A DNA stretch of 64,000 bases from Prostheceraeus crozeri (GCA_907163375.1 CAJQUW010008688.1:5001-69000); one strand, 5' to 3'. Positions 14,601 through 26,692 are shown, numbered from the stretch's first letter. The notes: generated by a model from the letters alone, not told the origin. A program made the numbers and translations.

Positions 14601-17600
14601 TCGAAGGAGCATGCGATCATCATCATTCTTCCTTTTACTTTGTCTGTTCTTTCTTATTGTAGATTGGACGAAATCATGAGGATAATCATTCAATGCAACC
14701 ACATCATCGAATTGTCGTTCGCTTGTTATTTCTTATTGTACATCGTTGATTTATCCTTTTCCTTTCATTTCGTATAATATTACGTTTTGAAGATGCTGGA
14801 ATAAGGGAATTGAAATTGGAAGAAATGCTTTTTATGGCACCTTTTGCAGAATTTCCCAGTTTTCTCATTGTTTCACTTATATACACAGTATAAATATGTG
14901 TGTATATGAACTGCGTTCAAATTCAAATTTATGGATTTTCTGGTATAGCAGCCGAAAGATTTCTTTGCTCTTGGTCTCATAATGAAAAGCTATGCGTCGC
15001 TCTTCAATGGGCAAGTTTCATAGGTGCACATTCAGTATGGCTTTGTTTAAAATGCTCAAAAAACAATTCAAATTTTGAATTTTCTCGGAAGGTTGTCGCT
15101 TTTGCTGCGAATTAAAAGTTGCACATTAAGAAATGGGCAATTATTTTGATTTTTGTCGTTCAGGAACAACATGTGACTAATTTCCACAAAATTTGTTTTG
15201 AAGGTCTACAGAATATAATTATTTAACTGCAAGTTTGTTGACATCACCCAACTTAAATACGACAAGCCTTTGTCCAAGTCCTCTTAAAATCAGGTTTATT
15301 TGAAATGAAGCATGGCTCATGCGGTGCCTGTAGGCATATTCATCATTTTTCTGTTGATCATGTTTATGCCATTAACGGAGTCATTTCCGAATCACTTACC
15401 TTTCACTGCATAAATATAGCATATGTTGGGCGTCACTAGCTGTTCATATCGACCATTAAAGAAGTCGCGCAGCCAAGTTAGAACAGTCTGAACCGGACGA
15501 TGTTGGTAGCCGTTATCTGGATATTTCTGTGAAATCAACTCGATTGATGCACTGGAAAACAAAATTACATGACGTTATTTCAATGCCTTTTAGTATTTTA
15601 GCCATTTAATTTTGCATATGATATGCCACTTCTGAAGTACAAATGATGGCTATGATAGTTAAATGATGGCTTACATGATGGTTATAAGCCTATAAATTCA
15701 CATTCTAAATATACAAAGTTTTCACTTGTATAAATATATCTCCTTACTTTTATTAATTGCTCTTCTTCATTTATTGCTGACTTAGAAAAAATGAAAAACA
15801 TTGCTTGAAAATTAATATCTTTGCTTCACGTCATATCACACTTAGAAGTAAATAATGAGGGAATAATCCTCATATTGGAAGCTCAACCAAATTTCGTTCG
15901 AAGTCCAACATCATGTGTTTTCATGTTTAATTTATGTTTGCTAATGAATAAATACAAAATCATGGAATGTGTCTTCATGCAGATTTAATGAATATTCGCT
16001 GACGATTATAACAGGGGTGAGCCGCCATGTTTGCATCTCTGACACATTTTGTCACATCTTGATATTCGAAATTTGTCACATTTTGTCACATACCGATGGG
16101 CGCAACTGTCACATTTTGTCACATGTTGATGAAAACCCATGGCCAAAATTTGACATATGCTGGTGCGCAGAAGATTGGCAGTTCTCAATTTTGCATTAAA
16201 GGATGATTTTTTCAGTAGAGCATTTGACGCAATATTCATAATATATATCAAACGGGGTTGTAACGGGACAAAATCGTAAAATCGTTAATTTCTTAACTAT
16301 TACTAATTATCATTATTTGTACAGTTCCATATGGGTGGTCTCCGTGGCACAGTAGCAAAGTGCTTGGCCTAGCGATCTTTCGGTCCAGAGGTCGAGCCCC
16401 GAAAGTGTCATTGGCTGTAGTGAGGAAGGGCATCCGGACTAAAAAATCAAAAGTCTCCAGATTAAAGTCTGACTGACGTCAGCACCGTACTAGCCTTCAA
16501 CATTTTCCGTGAGATTTGGTGTAGTCTAATAACGAAACATAGCATGGGCAAAACCGGGACACATTTAACTTTGTTTAAAGTGAAAATATTGCACTCAAAC
16601 CTGTAGTATTTATAATTGATTCTTTTTATAGTCTCGAATTTATTGATGATTCATTAGCTACTTATAGCAAATATGATTGCATAATAAACAATGTGAATTC
16701 ACAGACCATATCATTTCACACAAAAGAGGAAAACTTCGTTTTCAGTGAATAAATGCCACTCAGTTTTATAGCGATTACTGTTACTTTTGCTCTGTATTCA
16801 GATCAGTGGTAAATATAAATACATGCGCGTGCATTATAGGAAGTATACATTCACAGTGACTCCTACGATCTGGACATGACAATCAAGAAACATATGGGCA
16901 CATACCATGAATGTCACAATTGGGCTATCACATAGCACATCGAAGTCTACTTTAAAAAGTAGGCCAAATAACAGCACGACTTGCCTGGCAAGTATAAGTT
17001 GCTATTTGGAGCAAGAAAGGGGGAATATCAATCTTGCATATCCCTAATACAAATTATCACCAAAGAATGTAGGAACATTAGAATAAAGACCTTCTGGAAG
17101 AGGTGACCGTTACTTCATTCAAACGAAGTTAATGCTCCTCTGTGACTTTGTTCATAATTTGTGAATTCATAATTCCGTGAATTTGTGAATTTGTCACATT
17201 TTGTCACACAGACAGCGAAAAACACATATTTTGTCACATTTTATTTTGAGATGAAAATTTGTCACATATTGTCACGTTTTGTCACATCGGCCCACCCCTA
17301 CATAAAACACAATAAAAATAATAATTTCAAATTCAATACCCGATCTACTGTGTCCAGATTTCATCTTGAAATTCAATTAGTAATGACAGGAAATCATCTT
17401 CATGGAAGTTAGAAAATATCAGGTTGCACGTGGACGCGACTAGAATGAGAACATCACCGCCTTCGTCAAAAAAGCGGTCTCCGCTAAAATGCTCTGGACT
17501 GCTCCCAGTCTGAATCATGCAAAATATTCCAGCGTTGCACATTGTATGCTCTGCGAAACATTTTCAAAATATTGTGCATTGAGACATTTGAAAGGACTGC

Positions 17601-19423
17601 ATTCATCCCTTGCTGTACGTTATTGTAATAGGGTATCTTTCACGAAAGCAAACTTGGTTATTCATTATTAACTTCATCGAAATTTCAATGCCGTTAAGGT
17701 ACTTTTCGAGGAGGAATCCAGTTTCGGAGCCGGTACGTTATCCAGATACGATGGCGGAAAAAATGCCACGCCCGCATTTTAGAATCTATTCGAGACCCGT
17801 AGTCGAGTGCGCAACCCTTGTCTACAGTGTTGAGTCTTGGAACCTCACTCAACTGGTTCAACAACTGTGTTCATGTGACAGAAGGATGCTTCGCTACATC
17901 AGAGGAGGCCGATCGGATCGACAGCGCTGACGTGGCGACTAGGTGTGGCCATGCATCATTAGAGGAAGTGATCAGCGAACGAATGCTGCGGTGGTTCGGT
18001 CACGTGAAGCAGAGAACTGAGGAGGAACCAATCACACAAGTGCTAGACGTGGTAGTCGAAGGCTGCCGTCCACCTGGAAGATCTAAGAAAACTTGGATCC
18101 AAGTCGTCAAGGAAGGCATGGTGGAGCTAGGATAATCCGCGAGTGATGCAGAGGACCGTGCTCGCTGGAGAAGTCTCACATCGTCCAACTCTCAACAGAA
18201 GATGAAAAGAAGACGCTAAAAGGAGAAAGAAAAGTAAAGACAGACAGTATGACTACTCCTCAATTCTACGTGCCACATGACCGGTACATTTAGATTATTA
18301 TACTAAGAGCTAAATTTGTGGATTTCTTTCTATCCAATGCCCTGGCGGATTGACACTTAGCAATCCTTTATGATGATCAGCCGCATGATAAACAAAGGCA
18401 GTCAGCAGACCCCTTTGTAGTGCAGTCCTTCAGCTTGTTCAGCCCTTCTAGACGTCACAACCTAGTTTGGGCTATTCCGAACTCCACTGACAAACTTGCA
18501 AGATGAAGCGCAGCGTCCACTTTTGCTAAGGAATTTAGTGCCTACGCATTGTTCAAGTCTGAGGACATTTTTCTATCCAACATCCCGGCGAACTGGCACT
18601 CGCCGATCTTTCACTATTAAATGAAACTCACATTCAAGTTTCCTCAATATCATTTGCATGGAAATGTATTTATTAATTATGTGAAAATACGTTCAAATAG
18701 ATTAAAAATGTTTAAGCAATATATAGATGAAATTTCCTGATTTATGCGTTCTTATTCAGTAGATGCTAAATTTCACACTATAGCTTCTTTTTTCTAATAC
18801 TTCCGGAATATTCTTTGACAGTTATATGTTGAGCAAGCGTCCATGAATTTTATTTTAACTTTTTCCTTTCAATAAATATTATCAAAATTCTGCTGTTGCC
18901 TCTTGTCTAACAAATTTCATACTAAGACTTCTGTTTCTTCTATTTTTCTTCTAAGACTAGTATTCCTCCTTGCAATGGAAAAAAGTTTGACTCATAATCA
19001 TAGACCCCGGTATTTCAGCAGACGGAAAATAACTGCACGTCTTAGTGGATTTCAACCACCGACATCTGGCATTCTAGGCTAACGCCCTACCGACTGAGCT
19101 ATTGACGAGGGACGGATCGACATAAGTCCTCAATTGAGGAGTCCGCGATATCGAATCAGATAGCTTCATCCACCAAGACAACATATCATAAACCGTCAAG
19201 CCAAACTACTGAAGTAAGATATCAGCAATTCAAAACCGATGTATGAAATAACTTACTTTTTATCAGGTTTAAAAACTGCATCATGTGTCTCTTCCTGAAC
19301 TTGATGAAGATCATGCACCCCTCGAGCACAGGCCTCTAAGCGAAGTGGACCAACAGGACTGCTTATTCTGTATATATTAGTTGGACCATGCTGACAATTT
19401 TTCCCGATTCGAGCCTTCTTCAT
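11357..19423 (-). CDS. MGMT: O6-methylguanine-DNA methyltransferase (three coding exons)
   Basis: Suicide DNA-repair enzyme that transfers the alkyl group from O6-alkylguanine onto its own cysteine, acting in the nucleus. Coding exons are 19423-19257, 15551-15400 and 11625-11357. They total 588 nt, 195 residues plus stop, with phases 2 and 1 joining exactly. The N-terminal region contains SPVGPLRLEA and the middle has WLRDFFNGRYEQL. The C-terminal domain carries the helix with the arginine finger (ACRAVGQAMR, Arg144) and the PCHRV active site with acceptor Cys161. All junctions are GT-AG. Length matches the family (human about 207). An acceptor TTTCAG just before the ATG suggests an upstream non-coding exon, which I did not find. 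Introns of about 3.8 and 3.7 kb are filled with transposon remains. The gene appears intact. Confidence 0.93.
11626..15399. other. MGMT intron 2
   Basis: About 3.8 kb between MGMT exons 3 and 2. It holds a Penelope-like fragment at 14292-14702. A GTCGACCT-containing stretch is partly repeated at about 12190-12215 and 12305-12325. 13000-13260 is slightly more GC-rich and has no recognised content. I see nothing else. Confidence 0.7.
14292..14702 (-). mobile_element. Penelope-like element fragment (pre-nuclease and GIY-YIG region)
   Basis: An open frame on the MGMT strand reads LPFIYDKVD followed by RIFRKEEINI, then CPRCQELYIGASIRP. In Penelope/Poseidon-type PLEs an LPFI-type segment and an RRIFRKE segment precede a C-x2-C-x-x-YIG nuclease start. 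The spacing between these blocks is shorter than usual, so an internal deletion is likely. No reverse transcriptase part is visible nearby, and the LINE-like 5' truncation expected of PLEs would explain that. A chance frame is possible but unlikely given several blocks in the right order. Confidence 0.5.
15400..15551 (-). CDS. MGMT: MGMT coding exon 2 (middle)
   Basis: The acceptor TTTTCCAG precedes 15551 and the donor AAAG|GTAAG follows 15400. The 152-nt exon enters with one base of a split Asn codon and leaves with the first base of a split Asp codon. It encodes the WLRDFFNGRYEQL linker helix found before the catalytic domain in this family. Confidence 0.88.
16012..17300. mobile_element. 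hAT-like non-autonomous element with GTCACA subterminal arrays
   Basis: The ends are inverted: the left begins CAGGGGTGAGCCG and the right, read in reverse, begins TAGGGGTGGGCCG. Just inside each end are clusters of GTCACATTTTGTCACA words (16040-16125 and 17190-17288), in the same orientation at both ends. The flanking 8-mers GATTATAA and CATAAAAC agree at only four positions, so the target duplication is eroded. There is no transposase inside. The CAGGGG-type terminus and subterminal repeats suggest the hAT superfamily, which is inference. Confidence 0.6.
16333..16560 (+). repeat. tRNA-derived SINE
   Basis: A TGGCACAGTAGCAAAGTGC segment resembles an RNA polymerase III A box and GAGGTCGAGCCCC resembles a B box about 40 bases later. 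A body with GGAAGGGCATCCGG follows. That last motif is common in the 3' halves of animal SINEs linked to RTE-type LINEs (established knowledge). The element lies inside the hAT-like element. No clear 3' tail or target duplication was identified. Confidence 0.6.
17760..18230 (+). mobile_element. LINE 3' fragment
   Basis: The open frame 17818-18135 and an overlapping frame carry the C-terminal signature of animal non-LTR retrotransposons: a CDRRMLRYIRGG stretch, then MLRWFGHVKQR, then PPGRSKKTW. This tail lies after the reverse transcriptase in several LINE families. No polymerase domain is present, so the copy is strongly 5'-truncated, as is usual for LINEs. The upstream stretch is in another frame. 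Family is undetermined. Confidence 0.7.
19040..19112 (-). repeat. tRNA-like repeat (pseudo-tRNA or SINE head)
   Basis: Read on the minus strand, 19102-19083 is ATAGCTCAGTCGGTAGGGCG, a good A box, and 19057-19047 is GGTTGAAATCC, close to a B box. A T-arm helix GTGG/CCAC can form, and an anticodon-like loop CTAGAAT is visible. Acceptor and anticodon stems pair poorly, so it is not a functional tRNA. It is most likely a tRNA pseudogene or the head of a tRNA-derived SINE. Confidence 0.55.
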
Positions 19424-19426
19424 GTT
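19257..19426 (-). CDS. MGMT: MGMT coding exon 1 (N-terminal)
   Basis: The acceptor AG lies at 19428-19427 and the exon starts at 19426. The ATG is at 19423-19421, followed by 55 codons and two bases. The donor is AA|GTAAGT after 19257. The segment IYRISSPVGPLRLEA matches the start of the family's N-terminal domain. Confidence 0.85.
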
Positions 19427-20982
19427 CTGAAATTATGAATCCATATTAAATAACCATGCTAAGAGATGGAGACGGGATAAAACTGACAAATGATTGCACA
19501 AATATATGTATCAAAAATTTCATAAATCAGACGCATTAAGCTGATCACTAAAAATTAGAGTTGGGTTTGCTAGGGTTATCGCGTCTAAGATGTAGCTCAC
19601 CTATAACTTAGTCTCTTTACTGAATTCGTGAATTCAATCAAAAGACTGAGTACGTTGTAGATGAGAATCGAGATTCATTGGTGACCAATTACACGTGCCA
19701 GCATCCCGCTTCTCGATGATGGTTCTTCACACGTTAAGTTGTAAATAGCTACAACGCTTCTTGAGATGCAACGCGATGATCAATCTCCCATTTCTCGTTT
19801 CCCAAGAGATCCAAATAAGAGACCCAGAAGACAGTGGTCCGCAACTGTGCAAAGGGATAGCTTTGAAATACTGTTTAAATGCAGATTCATTGAACTAATC
19901 AATTCTTAACTGCAGAGGGACCTTCGTCGTCAAAGAGAAGGCAAGTCAAGAAAAGCCAAGCAGATTAGCACAAGTTATCGGATAAATATTGTAAGGGACA
20001 TTGTAATAAGGGTAAACTACCGGAAAATTATACATAGGCAGACTAGAGAATTTTTAAATGCTGTCTTTCTATTTGGCTGAGCAATTATCTGTATAAAATG
20101 ACAACGCATTTTGATTTAAGTGTTTAGAATATGTGTTCTGATAACACTCTGCAAATCATCAAACAGCATATATGAGTTCTCGAATGAAAGTCATTCGTCT
20201 GATATTTCTTTGGAAAAAGTATTTTTGTGAAAGCATCGAATATGAACACGAGCAGTTATATTAACCACGAGCGATTGCAATAAGGTTCTACATACTAGCT
20301 TCATATCGTTTCAAAAGAAATGCAAGCCCAATTTAGTTTCTCAATTATATATTATGTGGCATTCGCTACAATTGATAATATTATGATTATCCGTTAACTC
20401 TTTAATTCACATTGAGTTCTGAACGCGAGCATTGCCTAATATCACTTGTCAGTATACTTGACTGACGGGACTATTCTACGTCCTGCTGAAACTTCATAAC
20501 TTTGATAGCCTTGAAATAACTTTTATACAGCAAGGAATAAACATTTGTATAGCATTCAGACAATTTCACACATATAATTATATTGAAATATTATACATAC
20601 AACGGTAACTATTGGAATTTTTCAAGTCAAATTGTTATAACAATTTTCATATCACAAGTTCATAAATGTCGATCAAAATGTTGATTTGTTATAGTGAAGC
20701 AGTTTTACGTTCGTTTGAGTTGCAATAAATTAAGAGCTGCCAAGCATGATTTGTTCTTTCAAATCAGAGCTTATAAAAACTGGATATGTTCCGATTAATG
20801 AAATGACAATCGGCAGATTCTTTAACATATACAGAGTTATCTCAGATGTAAATGATCAAGTACTATCCTGATATAAAAGTGTCATGGATAGCGCTGCACT
20901 ATAAAAAGTGGTCCAGTTCATAGATCAGCTGTGAGTTCATCTTAAGAATTCACAAAAAAGATTTCAATTATTTGATAAATTA
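19427..20982. other. Upstream of MGMT; no gene seen
   Basis: The stretch would contain the MGMT promoter and any 5' non-coding exon, but no CpG-rich region, convincing core promoter or exon was found. It is AT-rich throughout. The next feature is the Tc1 element at 20983. Confidence 0.5.
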
Positions 20983-22400
20983 CAGTGTCGCCCATATGTT
21001 TAGAAACTCGAGCGATTTTGCTGGTTTCTATGAATTGAGTCGTATTTCTTAAGAAATAGTCGTTATATTTTAGACTCGAGTTTCTTTTTTTTAATACGGC
21101 ATTCATTTGCTGACGCTCAGATGTTATTTTGTCAGTTTCAATTCTATTGGGTATCTGAAAACCAATGTAATTCATCCTAGTAGACAATGCAAGATATATC
21201 AGGACACTGCATACTCTGAGTCATTCTTCGAGATGGGACGCAAAAGGCAAGTTAGTGAAGTCAAACGGCAGATTGTCGTAGCTTTGATGGAAGCAGGAAT
21301 CAGTCAGCGTGAGATAACACAGCAATTGGGTATTTCAAATTCATCAGTGTCTAAAATACTGAAACAAAATAGTGAGGAAGACAATACGGCAGTTGAGCCA
21401 AGAGCAGGTGATCTCTAAAAATTACACAGCATGCGCAAAGATTAATGAGACGGTCAATCAATGTCAATCCCCATCAAACAGCAAATCAACTGCGTGCTTC
21501 GATTCCTGAATTACAGGATGTGAGTGTTACTACCGTTAAAAGAGTTCTTCATGACAGACTAAAGCTTCCTGCCCGTAGAGCACTTCGAAAGCCGCTGATG
21601 ACGCGCAGCCATCTGCGTAAGCGCATTGCTTTCTGCAAAATGACAAAGGACTGGACGGTAGAACAATGGGGCGAAGTAATGTGGTCCAATGAAAGCAATT
21701 TTTACATGAATCAACGGTCTACACCTTTTGTACGCCGCAGTCGTGACTCAAAGGCTACCGATCCTCGCTTCACAACATCTTCAGTTAAGCATCCTGGTTC
21801 AATTATGGTCTGAGCATGCATGTGCGTTAGAGGTCGAGGTGGCTTATATTTCTTACCTCACAACGCAAGAATGAATTCTCCGAGATATATAGAAGTCCTG
21901 AAAGATCATCTTCTCCCTTTCTTGAGAATCGAAGGTACGCGAACTTTTATGCAGGACGGCGCTCCATGCCACACGGCAAAGGTGGTCAAAGAGTGGTTGC
22001 GGAAGAACCAAGTCCTGACTCTAGAATGGCCCCAAACTCGGCCGATTTAAACCCACTGGAGAATTTATGGTGCATTCTTAAGCGAAAAATTGCTCAGCTG
22101 AAAGTGACTTCAATGAGCGACCTTGAAAGTCAATTGAGGCGCATCTGGGTAACAGAAATCAACGACATTTTATGCGAAAATCTGGTATCGTCAATGCCGC
22201 GGAGAGTTCAGGAGGTACTTCGGATCAAAGGATTTCCTTCTAAATACCAACTAAATTGAAATTGTCAACAAGAAAATGTATAATCATTCCATGTGGTCCC
22301 TCAAAATACACACGCACAATTCCAATGCGCCCTGTCCTGTCCATATTACAGTAGTTAGTTTATAATTATAAATGCGAAACATATGGCGATCGCGATTACC
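20983..22400 (+). mobile_element. Tc1-like DNA transposon, inactive
   Basis: The left end follows TA and begins CAGTGTCGCCCATATG, the canonical Tc1 style start. At the right end 22376-22388 (GAAACATATGGCG) matches the reverse complement of the left terminus, but the last bases are eroded. The unit of about 1.4 kb is the normal Tc1 size and has one transposase reading from left to right. Confidence 0.8.
21233..22259 (+). pseudogene. Tc1 transposase pseudogene
   Basis: The ATG at 21233 opens a frame with the helix-turn-helix (ISQREITQQLGIS near residues 23-35). After a frameshift near 21412 the frame continues with a second DNA-binding helix region and the start of the catalytic core. The first catalytic Asp is replaced by Asn (WSNES at 21682-21696), and a TGA stop lies near 21811-21813. 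The second Asp is present in MQDGAPCHTAK. Another frameshift near 22030 precedes the third acidic residue in NPLENLW. The D,34E signature places it in Tc1. Two frameshifts, one stop and a lost catalytic residue make it non-functional. Confidence 0.85.
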
Positions 22401-22498
22401 CACAATAATATATCATTTTTTGTCACAATTTAGAGACATTTACAGAATACGAAATATGGATGTACCTACTTAGAGTGAAGCCTGCCTACCTACCGAGA

Positions 22499-22860
22499 AA
22501 TGCAGCAGATCGGATGGCTTCCAGAGCGCCTCCATTAATCAAATGGAGCGAATCACCTCCAATCGCCGAATGTAGCAGATTGGAGAGCCTCCAAAACTGC
22601 TGCAGTAGACAAATGGAGCATCGCTTCCAACCGACAAATGCAGCTGATGGATAAGCCACCAGAGCAGTTCTGGTAGACAGATGAAGAACATCGCTTCCAA
22701 CCGACAAATGCAGCGGATAGCCGAGTCTACAGAGCAGCTCCAGTAAGCAAATGAAATGGAGCATCTGTCAACTGGGAATTCAGCGGATCGGAGATCCTCT
22801 GCAGCAGCTCCTTTAGATGAATGGAGGGGACCTTATCTGGCTGACAGATGTTATGAGTTG
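22499..22860. repeat. Tandem repeat, period about 70 bp, five to six units
   Basis: Copies of an AATGCAGCNGAT-like start lie at 22499, 22569, 22637, 22707 and 22777, with a weak sixth near 22845. Units share CCAGAGCAGCTCC and AAATGGAGCATCGCTTCCAACC-like segments in part. They differ by scattered changes, so the array is old. The open minus-strand frame at 22486-22764 is a by-product of the periodicity. Confidence 0.85.
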
Positions 22861-25800
22861 TGCGTTTTCGAACGATTAACATAATGGAGGACCTCCATCT
22901 GCAGAATGGAATAGAATGAAGGAATTACAGGGATGCATTGGACCGAAAATTTTACAATTAGATCACAATTGATTTCATAGAGTCATAGGTTTGAATTATA
23001 TTTTTGACATTTTCTATTCACTCAATATGTGTCAACTTTATGCAGTATAGAAAAATCTTATTGTCACTTTCCTTACGTGTCCAAAAGGTGAGAGCCACCC
23101 CCTCTCCGCATGCGTCACTGAATATATATGAAATATACATGCAGCTAGCTTGTTAGCTAAGTCCAGAAATATGTTTGTACGTGGCATCACTTCTAATGCG
23201 CGATTCATGACGGCATGATCTTCCAATCATCGGTACTTGGAATTTGCTTAGAAATTTCTGCGATCCACTGACGGATGCGTGTAATCCAAGAGAATTGTAT
23301 TCCTGCATGGATATTTGCTAAACTGAACAAAATGAAAGAGCATCTTCAAGGATGTTGTTCTACAGGCCTTGCAAAGAGGTACACAGATGGGATGAAGAAG
23401 AGCTGATCGAAGGGACATGAGATGGAATTATTAAGTAAAATCTGTCTTTGCAAGAAAAAATGAAGCGTTTAGTACTCCATGTAAGGATGGTTCCAAATGA
23501 ATACAGATAAACACAGAAAATTAGGTGAAGATGGTTGCCAGAGCCATGAAACAAGAGGCTGGACTACAGCTGAAGTAATTGAGCGAAAAAAATAAATTGC
23601 ACAGCAATTTATTGATATATTTGATTTCTGTCAGCGTTTTGCTTGCTACACTGTACATCCTTCTATCATTCCTGTATGATTAATCTTTTGAGCGCAATGT
23701 CGCACAAAATAAAGTTTGTTTGGTAGCCGATGAAATTCTAATTTGCTCTCTCAATAACTGGTGGGGGGGGGGGGGAGGACAGGGAGATTCTTTGCTTCTT
23801 CAATTTGCTTTTCATAGCCTTCAACTTAACTCCTAAAGGCACTGTACTACTCAAGAACACTAACACAAACATTTTGATATTTTCCAGACTCCCCAGACAA
23901 TTACTAAAAATACTTTTTACATGTCACTCCCTTTTCCAGACTTTCTAGACCGGCTCCCTTATCTTCATGCTTTCTCATCACGTGGCAGGCCTCTTTCTGT
24001 CTCAGATCAGTAGCTTTGCCATCAGATGCATTAGCGGTCTTTCAATGATTGAGCTATATGACATGATTATAGGTGAGATAGGAATTGGCTTCACGCAAAT
24101 ACTTCTTGACATGAAAAATGCCACCCTGAATAAAGAATATCGGTACATGCCGTTCGGGAAAACGCTGTATATTTTCATAAACGCGTTATATTGCAAAAAT
24201 AACATCAGGTTCACAAGGCCGAGAACATCAATATCAAAATTATCAAATGCAAACACAGCCTATAACATACATCGAAATTAATAATTAATCTTACGGTGTC
24301 ATTGACACAAGAGAACATTTTAATGCATTACACACAACCATCTTCTAGAATAATTTGTAATTTTCCTGTCTTGTGGCAACTCATCTCGACGGGCATTCGG
24401 AATTGAAAACTTCTCAATCGATGCTATTAATACAAAAACATTGGTCGGCTATTTTCAAATAGCTAATTCATTGCTGCTATGTGAAAGATTTAAAGTCATG
24501 AGAAAAAAGTTTTTAAAAGTTAGATGGACCCTCATCTTTTGAAGTCAACATAATATAAAGCAGCAATGAACGCTCAATTTAGAAATAGAACTAGAAGAAC
24601 ATGAGTATGTATTTCTTGACGTTTTAAGCTTTTGTGACTTCAAACGAAAAGTGACGCAGCTGTGAACATATCTTTAACTCTGTGTGGCCTCTCTGACATC
24701 AGATTCTTAATTCGCATACAAATGAATATTGAATGGGAATTGATATCAATTTTTCGATTTTTTTTCTTCATATGTTACACCTGTTTTACTTGCATTTTTT
24801 TTATTACAAAGTCTATAAAATTTGTATTTGACAGTGTTGTTATCAAATGTGTACTTATTGGCAGTTGCGAAGACAAGGACGCGTAATATCAGCAATAGAT
24901 TTAATTGGCAGATCGGAAGACAGCCTTGAGTACACAGCATTTTGATTATCTTTGAACACTTTTGAACTTTTGAAACATTTTGAACACTTAACTCATTCCA
25001 AAGCGAATTTGTGAGTACATGTACATTAGGCTCAATTAAATTCTACGAGTTCGCATGTGATATCAAAGTTTTTTTACATTTCATATTAAGGGTCATGGCT
25101 GCAATGAATGACAATAAGCCTGGTTGGTGACGATTATAATCCGATGAGGCAAGTAGTATCAGCAAAAGCTAATTACTGAATGACAAATATAATAAGCAAT
25201 GTCAAATTCTTGTTTGAAGCCAAACTGTGAGATGAGTATCAGATTATCAATACCAACATGAGTTTGGGTTGCGATTATATTGGGCTGTATGTTAAAGTAA
25301 GACTGTTCGGCTTGCCCATCAAGCATGTCTTTTCAGGAGAGGGAAAACCCAAAACTGCGAGATCATTGCATCAAACACATCGCCACGAAAAGAAAGTTTA
25401 CTTCTTGCCAGCATAGACACCCATCCTCTCAATCCAATGAAAAAATCATGTATGTAAAATATCGCTAATAAGATTAAATACTACAATTAGGACAAAAATA
25501 AGGAAAATAACCAGTACATTATTTTATATCTTGTAAGCTTATAAATCAATTGGATTTCTTATCTCATAAAGTTCATTGTTGAAACGATGAACTTCTTATT
25601 TTTATGCATTGAAACATTTACTGGGTCCGCTTGTGCAAATCATCACTGTCATTGTATTCGATCTTTACTGAGAAACTATGAAGAAATCAAACATTTATGT
25701 TAACAACAGGATTTCAAGCTTTGCCATTGCGAATTAATGCCGGTAATCAGTATAGGAAATCTGACCAGATCATAATTTTGTATCATTACTTGGTAGCATG

Positions 25801-26269
25801 GATTGTATTTTTTTACCAATATTGGAGGCATTTTTGTGACAGGACTTGAAAAGTAGACAGGAATTTTAGTGTCCTAAGAATCCAGACTAAATTGAGGCCA
25901 TGAATTCTGATTATGAAGTATTGTTAAGTCTGATGTACTGCTCAGATGATGAGCTCATGTATTAAATACCTATCAACCTTCTTGAAACGTGCTTTTGTTG
26001 ATGACTTTCATTTTGGTTCACTCCCCATAATCAGTAAATGACATTCATATCAATGAAAACTGTCCACGGTTCTTCTTATTCCATTTCTCATTCAAAGAGA
26101 AGTCAATCATTAAAGATGACTCTTAGTACTACCTCAAGCATCGAGAAGAGAGTTAGAATTTCAGTAGGATACGAAGTGTGTCTGTCAGTTGTTCAAGTTC
26201 AGCGATGATGGAGGTTCTAACATGGAAAACATTCGCATCTTGACCCGAAAACCAGAAAGAACTTCCACC
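22861..26269. other. No recognisable gene
   Basis: It contains a G homopolymer at 23763-23775 and AT-rich unique sequence. Open frames at 23967-24281 (plus) and 24002-24256 (minus) overlap each other and match no family I know. I see no transposon ends. Confidence 0.5.
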
Positions 26270-26409
26270 AAAAGTTGATGGATTCCACCAGATCAGGAAA
26301 GTCGACGACGAAGACGTCGAGCAGGTGAAGGTGATGTTTGGCAGAAGGCCGTCCAAGTCAACAAGACAAACTGCTCTTGAAAGTGGAATTGGCAGGCTCT
26401 CTTCATGAG
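26270..26409 (+). mobile_element. Possible mariner-type helix-turn-helix fragment
   Basis: A plus frame reads DEDVEQVKVMFGRRPSKSTR, then QTALESGIGRLSS and stop. It resembles the RSP-KSTR helix-turn-helix found at the N-terminus of some mariner-like transposases. It is short and isolated, so the assignment is weak. Confidence 0.3.
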
Positions 26410-26560
26410 TTTTTCTTCATATTTTACTAGTACCCAATCATGAAAACGAGCATTTAAAAGATTATGATATCATTTTGTTTATTACTCAAATTCTATTCGT
26501 GAATTGCATATTTTGGCAGTACTGTTTTATTAATGGGATTACATTCTTTCAAGCACAGTA

Positions 26561-26692
26561 AGGCCACCCGAAACAACGTGGATCGACACCTTGCACAACG
26601 ACATGAAGACCACTGGTGACCATCCCGACAAAGTTAATGACCGAGTGAAGTGGAGACAAAGAAGCATCGCAGCGGACCCCGCCATCCTGTAG
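26561..26692 (+). mobile_element. LINE 3' coding fragment
   Basis: The frame reads RPPETTWIDTLHNDMK, then DRVKWRQRSIAADPA and stop at 26690-26692. An RP-TTWIDTL...D-KWR...ADPA pattern is typical of the extreme C-terminus of several animal LINE polyproteins. Only this tail is present, consistent with heavy 5' truncation. Confidence 0.6.

Larger units (their letters stand above)
15552..19256. other. MGMT intron 1
   Basis: About 3.7 kb between MGMT exons 2 and 1. It contains a hAT-like non-autonomous element (16012-17300) with a nested SINE, a LINE 3' fragment (17760-18230), a diverged pair of short direct repeats (18326-18365 and 18571-18610) and a tRNA-like repeat (19040-19112). The rest shows nothing recognisable. 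Confidence 0.75.

Noticed and set aside
19040-19112. Functional tRNA gene
   Set aside because: A and B boxes are good, but the acceptor and anticodon stems pair poorly; treated as a tRNA-derived repeat.
22486-22764. 92-codon minus-strand frame
   Set aside because: Its repeated peptide is a by-product of the 70-bp tandem repeat.
26153-26356. Minus-strand 67-codon frame as a terminal exon
   Set aside because: The plus strand over the same region gives a better, though weak, match to a mariner helix-turn-helix.
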